Assembly (NCBI GenBank): GCA_037954665.1
Contig: JBBMOL010000038.1
Coordinates: forward strand, 5,084,001 to 5,148,000
Direction: 5' to 3'
Length of the DNA stretch: 64,000 nucleotides
Source: Laguncularia racemosa
Taxonomy: Eukaryota; Streptophyta; Magnoliopsida; Myrtales; Combretaceae
This document shows, in pieces, positions 38,079 to 48,829 of this stretch. The position numbers and the translations under genes are program-made. The notes beneath the pieces were generated by a model. It saw only the letters and a list, made by a program, of their open reading frames with translations, was not told the DNA's origin and ran no database searches. Position 1 is the first letter of the stretch, and each line of letters opens with the position of its first letter.

Positions 38079-41000
38079 CCAGATATTGGATTATTGATTT
38101 GAAATTGACATTCTTATAGCAAAATCTAGTCTAGCCACACCTTTTTTTCATCTTTATTTTTAAGGTTAGTGCCGTAATTATCTAATCTTTAAAACTTAAA
38201 ATTATAAATTTGGTGCGTTTTATATTTTTTACCTCCTCACTTGTGGGCTTTCATCATGACTAAAGTCCAAGTAATCACTCAAAGTTGCGGCTGAACATGA
38301 TGCTTAATGTCATATTAAAGCTAACATTACAAATATCTAATTGAAGAGTTTATATGTACCAAGTAGGGTTGGGAAAGAAACTTACCAAATCAAATGAAAA
38401 AATATAGTTTTTTATTTTTTTCCAAATTAGGTTTGGAAAATTTTAATCTGAATCAAATTAAAATTTTTTAATCGGTTTGGATGGGTAAATTTGATTCAAA
38501 TCTTAGAAACTGAATCGGAACGTTTTTAAAAATTAAGTATTATTTTACTTGTAAGTGAAATGATTCCCTTGTTGTAATATCTTATTTTAATAAAGTTTAT
38601 ATTTATTTGAAAAGTATATGCAAGTAACCCTTATGACCATGGGATATTAGAATATGTTTAACTTAAAATTTATATTATATGTCAACTTTAAAATTAGTTA
38701 TTGACATACTTAAAATTTTTTTAATTGTATGGATAATAACTTTATCTATCTCTTACAGAGTGTCGTAAATATTATTAAAAGAAGTTAGCGGTTGTCAATT
38801 GCGATATGAGATCACATGTCATGCATCTCATTTTTCTTAAATTATAAATTATGGCCTGACTCGTGAACCAAATTGAAGTATTATGATTAAAAAAAAATCA
38901 TCAAAGCAATAAAAAATTGAATCATATTTTTAGAAAAAATTACAGATATCCTCTCTATCATATCGATATATTTTCTAAACTTTCAAATATAACAAATAAC
39001 CTACTAACATCGAAGCTGAATAACAAACCAGAGACCAACAAACTGAATATCCGACGGAGGCCATCTTCAAACCCGGGCCATCCTTGCTCTATACCATCAA
39101 CCATGGCCTCACTTTTGTCGCCTCACCTGGGTATTGATAGGATGGCCACTGACCCCCGTTTGGATAAGTCTGTTCTCCTGGGTCAGAAGTTATAATAACA
39201 CAAAACCAGCAAGAAGGTGTAGGTCTCACTCATTTCATCAGCACTCTAAAAAGGTCAATTCTGGACACACATGGAAGTTTCCATCTTCACCGTGACTGGT
39301 CGGCATAGTTTTACGAAGCGTCTGGAGCGATTTACTCAAATTATATACTTAAAATATGCACATGACATTTGCATCTCTAGCAGCTTTCATTTTTTCTGGA
39401 TAATTATTTTGAGCAGCTTCATATCCTCATCCCAAGAAAAGAATTGTCATTTCATAAAAAGAAACAGGATTTAAATGCTTACCCATGTACATTTTCCCAC
39501 TGAAACATAGAATGCGATATAGATGAAAGCCAAGTGAAGCTATTGCCATGTTGGCACGCCAAGGTTAAGCTCACATTTTATCATAAAACCAAAAACTGAT
39601 CCAGCCTCTAGGACTATTACTTTTCTTTTTTCACACTGATCAGGACTGCTGCTTAAATGAATTCAAAATGCATTGCAGGTGGGCGAAAAATCTCAACAGA
39701 TAAATGTTCACTATCTCACACAAATCAAAACAGAAACTCAACTTTTGCTGCAGTTCCTAGGAAATGGTAAATCTAAGTATGAAAGTCTTCCGCAACAAGA
39801 GTGCTATAAAGGCATTGAAATACCTGCAATATCAGCAAAAGAGAAGATCACTATAGATAACTGTATTTACTGCCAAATGAGGAAGATTCAATGAAAAGTT
39901 AATAAGAAAAGGGAAGGCATGAAAACCCTCAGAGTAATTCATGATCATTTGCAATTTATTAAGCTTTCTCTTCCAAAAAGGATCCTAGCAATCCTCTAAA
40001 ACAGTCGTAGGTTTAAACTCTAATGGGAACAAACTGAAATATTGAAAAATTGGAAAGAACTTTACTTCTACAAGCTTTTGGGAGAATCAAATGTTCTTCA
40101 GATATGACACCTCTGACAGTATAATTAGCTACCCTCCTAAGGTCTCTCTGAGAGGCCCATGAAATATTAAACTTTCAAAACCGAGAACTGTGCACATCAT
40201 GTGCAAGGTGCCAGGATACTGGCAGTTTGACATTTCTGTAAAATAATGCAACATACTGTATATAACAGATAGTCAAAAGGAAATATTATCAGACTTTCCA
40301 ACAAAGATGAGCTTCTAATATACATTGGCCTAGCTGTCAACTGTGAATTAAGCAAATTTGAAACTGAAATATGGATAATAGCGCAATAAACAAAATAAAT
40401 CTCCAAAACAATTGCAATTAAAAATTAACCGGGAAACTTCAATCTTAGTCTTCAACTTTTTGACAAACTTTCAGTCTAATAAACCTTTTGAAATGTGCAG
40501 TTAACCCCATAACCTTTTTTAGAACCTTGCAATTCAATCTATTTTGTATACACAGTTACGTGGAGCTTTACATGTGCAGAACCAATAAAGTCATAAGTTT
40601 TACAAAGATGCAGAACTCATTTAAACAGTTAGACTAATTGGATATTGCTCAAAAAGATAGAAATACAATTGTATTTATTCCAATGTAATACTAGCAGTAA
40701 GGTTAAATGTCTTGTTGCCAAATCAATAAATCATCACATCCAGAGAAGAGTTCCATTTCAAGCAGCCAATCAACCAATCCTAGGTGGTAGTAAGAATAAT
40801 AGGAAATTTTGACATAGTGATCACTAGCTCTAGTTATTCTCTGTTTAAAAGTTTATATATATTTTATTATTTTTGGCCATATATATTAGCAATCGAACAG
40901 GACAAATTTGATGAATAAACTAAAGAAACATCAAAACAAAAGTCCCGCTAAGGTGTGAAGCAGCGTGCATCCAAAACATAAGACAGTCTCAAAACACAGA

Positions 41001-41169
41001 TAAGGGGTGAATGAAAGAGGTAAGGTAGATCCAAAACAGAATATTAGTTCGATTTCCAGGATTCATAAGGCCATAAACAATTCAATATAGAAAATTTACT
41101 AAATAAAATAAAGAAGTTTTCAAGCAAGGACATTGATATGCTCGCTAGAGTTAGTCATCTTATCAAGCA

Positions 41170-41390
41170 TGTGTGCAAAGGTTGGACAGCAGTTAGCCCC
41201 TAGAAGTGTCTAGACACTTCTAGAATTTGTCTAGAACTTACAGTTGATTAGTTAATTATAGTAAATTCATAGTTACTCAAAGTTCTATAAATAGGGGCAT
41301 TGTAATAGTTATATCATAACAAGATCATTGTTATTGCTTTGACAGTAGAAAGGAGCAAGACTGCTCATGATGACCTCCACCCCCAACTCG
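41170..41390 (+). mobile_element. Solo-LTR-like fragment
   Basis: A TATAAATA box (about 41286-41293) follows a 22-bp perfect palindrome centred on TCTAGA (41201-41222). A GC-richer leader comes after it, with spacing like the U3-R part of a copia LTR. No partner LTR or terminal TG...CA was confirmed. Confidence 0.3.
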
Positions 41391-41402
41391 AAAACCTCCC
41401 CT

Positions 41403-41417
41403 CCCCCCCCCCCCCCC
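41403..41417 (+). repeat. Poly-C run
   Basis: Fifteen consecutive C residues inside a longer C-rich stretch, followed by GCC and then an A run. It is unusual in this AT-rich setting and its exact length may be unreliable. Confidence 0.9.
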
Positions 41418-42079
41418 GCCAAAAAAAACAATAAAAAAAGGAAAAATCATTAGATGAACCCTAATTTACCCCTACAACTATCAAGTCGTCCCGCCTGCTA
41501 AATTTGAACCAACTATTTGGTCACAACGATTGAACTCAAGCTTCATTCCCCTATTTCACCATTCCTCTCTATGAATCCGTATCCTCTTTAATACCTAAAT
41601 ATGTCATTCGTTCTTAATTGTTTTTCTCCACGTTCTTTTAGGTCTCCCCTTCCCCATTTAACCTAAATAGTCAAAAGTGCTGCAACCCCTAACAGGTGCC
41701 AATGGAAGTCATCTTTACACACTGTTGAAACATTCTCATTTTACCAAAGTGGCAAAAAAAAAAAAAAAGAGAGAGAGAGAAAGAAAAGCGATTAAATGCT
41801 CATATTCTAGTATGATTTAGACCTTGAGATCCTGCTTTCAATTTAGAGATACAATTGCAAGTAATCAGATTTACAATATCACTCTCTTCACATCAAACCT
41901 CAGCCAATAAAAAGGGTATCAGAAAATGCTCACACAATATACAGATAAGCATTTCCAGCATATAAATTCATATATACAAATCCAAATAGCTGTAAGATCA
42001 AGTATAAAAGCATAAAGATAAAGAATTGAACCTTGAGGAACTAATCCCCAGCTCCGAGACCCGACAGGCAAGCTCGATA

Positions 42080-42573
42080 TCAACGAGCAGAAGCTATAGC
42101 GCTATGCAATGGCATCATCGTATCCACAGTGCTCAATTCAACAGGTAATCTAATAGCAGCATTTTAAATCAGTAAATTAGCCCCAAAATTCAATGAAAAG
42201 AATTCCTGAGTATTAAAAGAGATTTCCATGTAATAAATCATTAAAACAACCCACAAAAAATATACATAAAACAAAATCCTAAATCATGTTGATTTGAAAG
42301 AAAGGAAAATACCCAGAAAACAACACACAAGAAAACAAGCATATATAGTGTCAAAATTGAGTCTTTTAAGCTATAATGCGATGAAAAAACAGAAAATAAA
42401 ATAAAAGGTCGGATTGAGAAGATATCGAACCTGGAAAGTGATCGAGAAATGCGGCGAGAAGAGGCGGCGACGAGAGGATTAGATGTAGAGAGAGAGAGTG
42501 GTGGTTTGTGGAGCTTCAGAGAGAGAGTGTATAATCGAGAAGACACTTTGGAGATCGTACTTGAAGAAGCCAT
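42080..42573 (-). CDS. NFD6: NFD6-like small organelle protein, apparently truncated
   Basis: Member of the plant NUCLEAR FUSION DEFECTIVE 6-like family of small mitochondrial or plastid proteins. Exon 1 (42573-42431) encodes MASSSTISKVSSRLY... with a Ser/Arg/Leu-rich targeting-type N-terminus. Exon 2 (from 42149) continues in phase as RLPVELSTVDTMMPLHSAIASAR, the family's conserved block, and then meets TGA at 42082-42080 (70 aa). In the next frame the sequence goes straight on as LISSLPVGSRSWGLVPQ followed by a G|GTTCAA donor-like site. This resembles the usual family C-terminus and its Q|G splice point. One base therefore seems to be missing (TT where TTT is expected after CG). It could be a real truncation, a sequencing error in a T run, or a natural short isoform. 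The family call is good; the state of the 3' end is open. Confidence 0.75.
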
Positions 42574-45500
42574 TTGTAAGTACGATGAAGAAAGAACAAG
42601 GAGGAGTAAGAGGGTTTTTGGACTCTGAAATGGACGAGGGTTGGAGGCTTTACCGGCAACCGGGTTAAGTCCATTAAATTACGCCAGTATCCTACTATTT
42701 TTACTAGAATTACATTTTCAATTTTATTATTAATATTTGGATAGTCACCCCAAATCGTCTTTGTCGTAAATTTCGATTATTTATGGAAATAATTTTTCTA
42801 CAAGAAATTGGATTTATTTCGAAGCATGTTTATTAAGGTTGTTTAGCACATGTTTTCACAAGAAGTATCTCAACGCTTTTGATAAACCTGAAACACTTTA
42901 AGGTATTTAAAATATTTAGATACTTAAATCCGTACTTAACACATATTTTTATGTTTATTATGGATGCTTATTCATTTTTTTTGTTAAATTCTTTAAGTCT
43001 AATTTTTGTTTAAAGAAGTGCCAAAATTTTAATTTTAAATAACTCTTCAAACACTCTACTAATAAAGTAGAGAGTTGCTTAAGTCACACCCTGAGTAACT
43101 CTCTAAGAACTCTATTGTTAAACATGCTCTTAGTCATTTAAGCTATTTATTGGTTCAAATAAAAAATAGACATACAAATATAGGATAAGGCTACACCTTC
43201 ATTTCAATGCCATTAAATTTTGTTAACTTCTTTCTATAATCTCTCCTTTTCATCTTGTCTCTCCCATCACTTTCTCTCTCTTTCTTCACTCTCTCTTTAC
43301 GCTCTTCAATTTTTAGAGAATTATTGAATGATTACACTATATAGTTACTTTTTATTATCAATGATTCCTATTTTACTATGATTAAGGGTGTTTTACTATA
43401 TAAAAAAACTTGTCGACAAGTTATCGATATGTGCATAAAAGCTGTCGATAGTTTCATCAACACTGTTGACAATTTTTTATAATTGTAATAGGCCATATTT
43501 TTATTGCATTTGGGAAGATATTACTGCAATGAGGACTATTGACTACATAATGGGATCACTTTTAATCTATTACACCTAATAATTTCCCTCTCTTTTCTCT
43601 TCTCAAAGACCTAAATGAATATTATTAAAGTGAGGAAAAGAAGCTTACTTTAGTCCAGTAAAAAGTAAAATCACTTGATTGCTTTTTGATATGCAACACC
43701 ACTATTTGCTCGATATTTCTCTAATATTGATAACACGATTCAAACTTTACCATAGAAACATGCTTAAAATTAGTTCAATTGGCCTCTTTTGGGGTTTTTA
43801 GAAGATGTTTAAGTAAAAAATTTTTGGTTTCTTTAATTTTGTTGGCTCAAGAAGGTTAATTTTATTCTAGGTTTGTAGAAAATTTATATCCTTTTGCGTT
43901 GAAGTTATGAAAAGCTAAGATATTATGTACACTTTGTTTGAGAATGAGATGAAGGCTAAATTGAAGCTAAACTTGACATTTTTATGGTATTTCATCATCA
44001 AAATTTATGTGGTTGGTAACGGAAGTTTAGTATTGGAGAGTGAGGGAATTAGAGCCAAAAGGAGGTGAAGAATGGAGAGAGAGAGCTCAAAGAGAGAATG
44101 GAGAGAATGGATGGCTTACATATAATGTCAACATCTAAATAGACACTTAATGTGCCACATCAGTAAAACCTAAAGGCATTTTACTAGAGATACAATGACA
44201 TCCTTTATTTGTATCATTTTACATAACGTCTACTTCATATTTAAACCATTCAATAGCTAAATACTTTATTTATTTAACTCCAAACATTTATTCTCTAGTA
44301 TTTAATTTTTCCCATTGTAAAAATGAGGAATTTATACAGTGGTAAAGATCATAACCCGTTGGATCCTAAAATCTAACGTAGATTGCATGGTTAAATAGGT
44401 TTTAGGGTTGATATTGGTTGTCTTAATACAAGTTGCGGTTCAATTGTAATAAATATAATATAATCACGAAAATATGGTAGAAAATTTAAGTAAGTTTTCC
44501 AAACTTATAATTCATCATATAAGTCAACACTCAGTCAGATAGTCAAATCCATTTCAAATATTAAATTTGATGATTAACAACATAATTAGATTATCATGAT
44601 TTTTGACATTAATGATTAAAAATATTTTAATTAAAGAAAAAGCCAAAGAGGAACTCACAAATTCTATAAGATATCTTGAAACCTGAAAATTTTATAAGGT
44701 ACAAATTTCATAGAAGTTTTAATAGATCACACGAGGGGTTTTAGTTTCAAAATTTTGGAATATGTCCCACACGATAAGGTATAAAATAGGGAATCTTATC
44801 AATATCTACATTGTACTTACTCACCCTTATATTGTAATGGAAATAGAAGGATGTTAGTTATGGAAATTTATGTTACTGGAAATATCCCATTTTTAAATGG
44901 GGAAAAATTATGCACTAAAGTATGAACGGTTTTGTTCAAATTTAAATAAATGATAAAAAATATTTAGTGTTCAAATAGAGGATGCAAGTTATGTAAAGTG
45001 GTGTATATAGAGCCTGATGTTATGTAAAATGATGGAAAAAAAAATGATAGTGTTATGTTCAAATAGATAATGAAAATTACACACTAGTTGAGTGAGGATA
45101 AATGTTTGTGTATTTAACATGCCCATTATTAAGATATAATAGCATTATGCTTAAGTTGTAATATCATTTTTATTTGTACCACTTTATGTAATGTTAATCT
45201 TTTATTTTTTACTACTTAAAAGTTTCATTTTCTATTCGAATTATTAAAAAGTTTTACCACCTATTTTAACTTGACTTCAAATGTTTATTATTTATTATGC
45301 AATTTTACCCTACTAAAATTGTCCAAAATCTCAATCACACTTTTGTTTTATTATCTTCATAAGAGCTACTCTGTTTTTTTTTTTTTTTTCTTTAGCCAAA
45401 GAGAATTCACAAAGGAGAATATTATTTTAGGGGTTAAGTTCCTAATCAACAAGCAACAAATTAACAAAGGAGGTGGGAGTGGTGTCCCCCTATATGAAAT

Positions 45501-45639
45501 ACCCACCCCCTTTTGCCTTAGGACACAACCCAATGAACATGTGCATTCTCTCTTATTTATTTTCAAAAAAGAAATAGACTCAAAAGAAGAAGCTAAGTCT
45601 TAGTTTCTTTTTTCTTTTTCTTTTTGTGTAGCAAGGGAG
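42574..45639. other. Intergenic DNA upstream of the NFD6-like gene
   Basis: The first 100 bases (CT/GA-rich, on the minus strand) are probably promoter and leader of the NFD6-like gene. The rest is AT-rich with no recognised gene or intact element. Confidence 0.5.
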
Positions 45640-45890
45640 AAATCTTCTAAAAAGACTTTGAAGTTTTTCAATGCCATTTACGGTAACATAAGATTCGGAT
45701 TCCACAACTAGTCTCTTCCAATTGTTTTCCTTAGCAAACTCCATGCATTCCTTAATAGCAAGAGCTTCTATTGATTTTGCTTCATATGTTTAGATTGATG
45801 ATGCTACTACTAATAGGAGTTGGCCCTTACGATCTCTAGCCATAAATCCTAACCTAGACTGTTGTAATGCTCTTTCAAATGCCCCAATTG
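45640..45890 (-). pseudogene. LINE-type RNase H (RVT_3) fragment
   Basis: The minus strand reads GLGFMARDRKGQLLLVVASS ... AKSIEALAIKECMEFAKEN ... NWKRLVVESESYVTVNGIEKL with stops around it. This matches the RNase H-like domain found at the end of plant LINE polyproteins (RDxxG, EALA, E(S/G)DS with D here changed to E). It could be the 3' end of the LINE at 48.8-51.3 kb, which runs the same way, separated from it by later insertions. Confidence 0.7.
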
Positions 45891-46487
45891 CAATTAATCT
45901 CTATGACTCCCTCACTAGGAGGCTACCGGGTAGACAAGTTGACTTATGACCTTCGATTTATTGTAAGGCACGATATGTGTGAAGCATTCAAGAATTCCCA
46001 AAAGGCCATTGCAATTTTACTAATCATTTACCAAAGGTCAGGAATTAAAGCATTGAAGCAATTTCATTTATTGCTTTCCACATTAGCCATAGTGTAAATG
46101 AAATCTTCAACAATATGTTATGCCCTTATATGCCATCTATTAAGCAAACTTGAGCAATTGACAAGAACTAAACATCAAATTTGGTAATAGAATTCAAGCT
46201 AATGTGATAACCAAAAAGAGTAAAGCACATGCAATGAGTTCTGTAAACATCCCATTTTTACCCTTTAATCATAAATAATGTTTCATTTTTCATTTTTTCG
46301 ATTTTTCTTCTATTTTTCAGAAATGATGGAAAAATAATGAAAAAAAAGGGAATAATACACCAATTTTGGAAAATGAGGGTAGAAATAATAATAAAAGATG
46401 TTAAGTAATTTTTATAAATTTTTAGAATTTCAAAATAATAAAAATTGTAACGCATATATACAAATTACGTTTAATAAAAAAATGAGA

Positions 46488-46575
46488 AAGTGGGCTAGCA
46501 CAGCTAGTCCGGTTGCTGGCCTTAAGTGCGCACGAGGGGGGTGACGTCACGAGTTCGAATCCTGGCAAAGGCACT
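46488..46575 (+). mobile_element. tRNA-derived SINE head
   Basis: An RNA polymerase III A-box-like sequence TAGCACAGCTAGTCCGG (46496-46512) and a B-box GAGTTCGAATCC (46551-46562) have tRNA-like spacing. The segment begins GTGGGC and ends GGCAAAGGCAC. A full cloverleaf with a 3' acceptor partner is not formed, so this is a SINE head or tRNA pseudogene rather than a functional tRNA. Confidence 0.6.
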
Positions 46576-46772
46576 TTTAACAACTTTTGTAAAACTTTGG
46601 CTGAATACCTTTCATAATTTATGTTCAAGTACATATATACATTAGGAGGATATCTTTCCAAGCAACTATATCTTACAAACTAGGAAAATAAATCTTCTTC
46701 TACTAAAATATACAATACAAAATATACATGCCATATTTACAAACTAAGTCACGAAACAAATATCTAAGTATT

Positions 46773-47090
46773 CACGGCCGTGCCTTCTAGCCGTATATAA
46801 GGCTGTGTATGCTTCTGGCAGCTATCTGACATAATACACGGCCATGCTTTCTGGCCGTGTATCAGACGTGTATGCTTCTGGCAGCTACCTTACATGATAC
46901 ACGGTCGTGCCTTCTGTCCGTGTATCCGGCCGTGTATGTTTCTGGGAAGTACCTGACACAACACACAGCTGTGTCTTCTGACCATGTGTCCAACCGTGTA
47001 TATATCTGGAAGTTATCTAATACAATACACGGTCGTGCCTTCTGACCGTATCTAGCCGTGTATGTTTCTGAACTTCCAGACCTTCTTGAT
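46773..47090. repeat. Five-copy 64-bp minisatellite with a hairpin in each unit
   Basis: Units start at 46773, 46837, 46900, 46964 and 47028 (period 63-64 bp). Each unit pairs an ACACGG(C/T)C half with a GGCCGTGTA half about 9-10 bases later. The second unit is a perfect 10-bp stem (ATACACGGCC/GGCCGTGTAT). The period is not a multiple of three, so the open frames across it on both strands are by-products. Confidence 0.9.
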
Positions 47091-48180
47091 TGATAACTTT
47101 GTGTCATTTTGATTTTTTTTTTCCTTCGAGTGACATGTGGCAGCACGCAATTAAACGATGGACTAGCGCGTGCTTGTCTTTAACCTTCGTTCGAGATCAG
47201 TGTCAACAGCAGGGAAGCGAAATCCGATCGTTTTGATTCGATTTTTTGTGTAAATCTAGCAGATCTTTGACTAAAATAAGATAAACATCATTGAATTAAC
47301 ATGAATCTTAACAAAAATCAAATATTTACATGAATCAAAAGGAAATCTAAAATGAGTTTCAACCGTAAATTCGATCCTAGCTTATCAGAAGGAAATTCGA
47401 GCTTATCAAGCTTGGTTTTTGGAGTCTATAAATAGGACTCGATGAGAGGAAGTGAGGGGAGCAATAAGAAGAGAGAAATACACGAGTTTGAAGCCTTCGC
47501 CAGAGTTCTTCAAGCCGTCATCGATGACCACTACCAAAACCACCACCAGGAGCGGCCTTTAGTGCAAAGTAACACTACCACTTGACTCCATGCCCTTGAG
47601 AACTTAGGTTTCGACTCCTCAACCGCCTTCAACAGTCACCGGAAAGTCGTTGTCAAAGGAGCTCTAACCACTGCAATTCGACCCGATCTGACTCGGTTCG
47701 ACCCGACCCGACTCGACTTGCGATCCGTATCCAGGTTAGCCAATTATTTATTTATTTATTATTAGAATATGAAAAAAAATAATATATATATATGAAATTT
47801 AAAAAAAAAGGGGGAATTATTTTTTAGAATATGTTAATTAGAATTAGGTTTAGAGTTTTCTAAAAAATAAATATATATGTCTATTATAATTAATAAAAAT
47901 AAATAAATATTTTTATCACTTAGAAAACTTCTTTTCATAAATATATATATAATTAATTTTTTTTTAAATTAGAAATTTTAAAATAAAAAATAATAATAAA
48001 GCTTATACTTAGAAATTTTTTGAAAAAATTTTAAAATGATAATAAACGTAAACCTAACATGTTTTCATAATTAAAATAAAAATAATCCACTAAATTTTTT
48101 ATAAAAAGCGATTTACAACCTGTTTGATCTCGAATAGCGGGTACGTAAGCACTCTTATGGGGCAACTCTAAAAAATAAAA

Positions 48181-48829
48181 AAAATATTTTCAAATCATTA
48201 TTAGTATAATCATTATATCATTTTTTCTAATATTTTCTTTTTATGCTAAAAAAGATATCATAACATAATTCAGATTTTGGAAGGACAAGGTGATAACTTT
48301 AGGGTTTTATTAAGATAGCTCATAAGTCGAGAATCTCTAGTTTTCCTTTCTTCTTTTTTTTTTTCTTTACTAAAAAAATAAAAGGAGATTGCATTGATTA
48401 GTTGTTTAGATTAGAATTAATCCGCTCTATTAATTCTAATTCAATAATTTTTTCCAATTCCAGTTGGGTGGCAATTCCAAATAAATAAAAACTTCATAAT
48501 TCAAGTTGAGGATTTATATTGGATGAGCATAGGATCTAATATAAATCGGATTAGGGAGATAATATAAATTTTTAAATTAGACTCGACAAGTTCAAAATAG
48601 CTTGTTAGCTTACATTTAAGTTCCAAATTATCTTCCAAATCAAATGTAAGGAAGATGCTTTGCTAATGTCATTCATGCTTGTTAACTTACAGCATAAAAT
48701 AGCTTGATTTAACCAAAAATTCCTCTTCCCTTCTGTGTGGCTAGATCATTTTATCTTTAAAGTTGGCATTAAGGATATTAATCTTATCTTTTCAATCACT
48801 CTTTTTTCCTTTTTATTAATCACTAGTTC
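48181..48829. other. AT-rich spacer
   Basis: No recognisable coding or repeat structure seen. Confidence 0.5.

Larger units (their letters stand above)
38079..42079. other. Intergenic DNA between TCX and the NFD6-like gene
   Basis: No gene recognised. Open frames at 38917-39195 and 39673-39894 (+) lack known motifs. The right-hand part (about 39.5-42.0 kb) could include 3' exons or UTR of the minus-strand NFD6-like gene, but I could not place any. An LTR-like segment and a poly-C run lie near 41.2-41.4 kb. Confidence 0.45.
46242..48180 (+). mobile_element. LTR-like block, probably from a Ty3-gypsy (chromovirus-type) element
   Basis: It starts TGTAAACATCCCATTTTTACC, similar to the beginnings of plant gypsy LTRs. 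It contains a tandem repeat of GGCCGTG hairpins and a TATAAATA box at 47427-47434 followed by a GC-rich leader. It ends near a GCGGGTACGTAAGCAC segment resembling U5 ends of such LTRs. No internal gag-pol is present and no matching second copy was found, so this may be a solo LTR. A matching target duplication was not found, so the ends are tentative. Confidence 0.35.

Noticed and set aside
38917..39195. A 92-codon plus-strand frame in GC-richer DNA
   Set aside because: No known domain on either strand, no splice-compatible neighbours that I could find, and mixed AT-rich translation at its start.
46488..46575. A functional tRNA gene
   Set aside because: A and B boxes are present, but no complete cloverleaf with paired acceptor ends can be drawn and no anticodon arm is clear.
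46422..46661. A minus-strand 79-codon frame with a Pro/Ser/Cys-rich centre
   Set aside because: It is the antisense reading of the SINE head (A-box and B-box on the plus strand).
46773..47090. A CRISPR-like array
   Set aside because: The units are contiguous with no unique spacers, and the setting is a plant nuclear genome.
46857..47146. Overlapping open frames on both strands (62 and 94 codons)
   Set aside because: They are by-products of the 64-bp tandem repeat, whose period is not a multiple of three.
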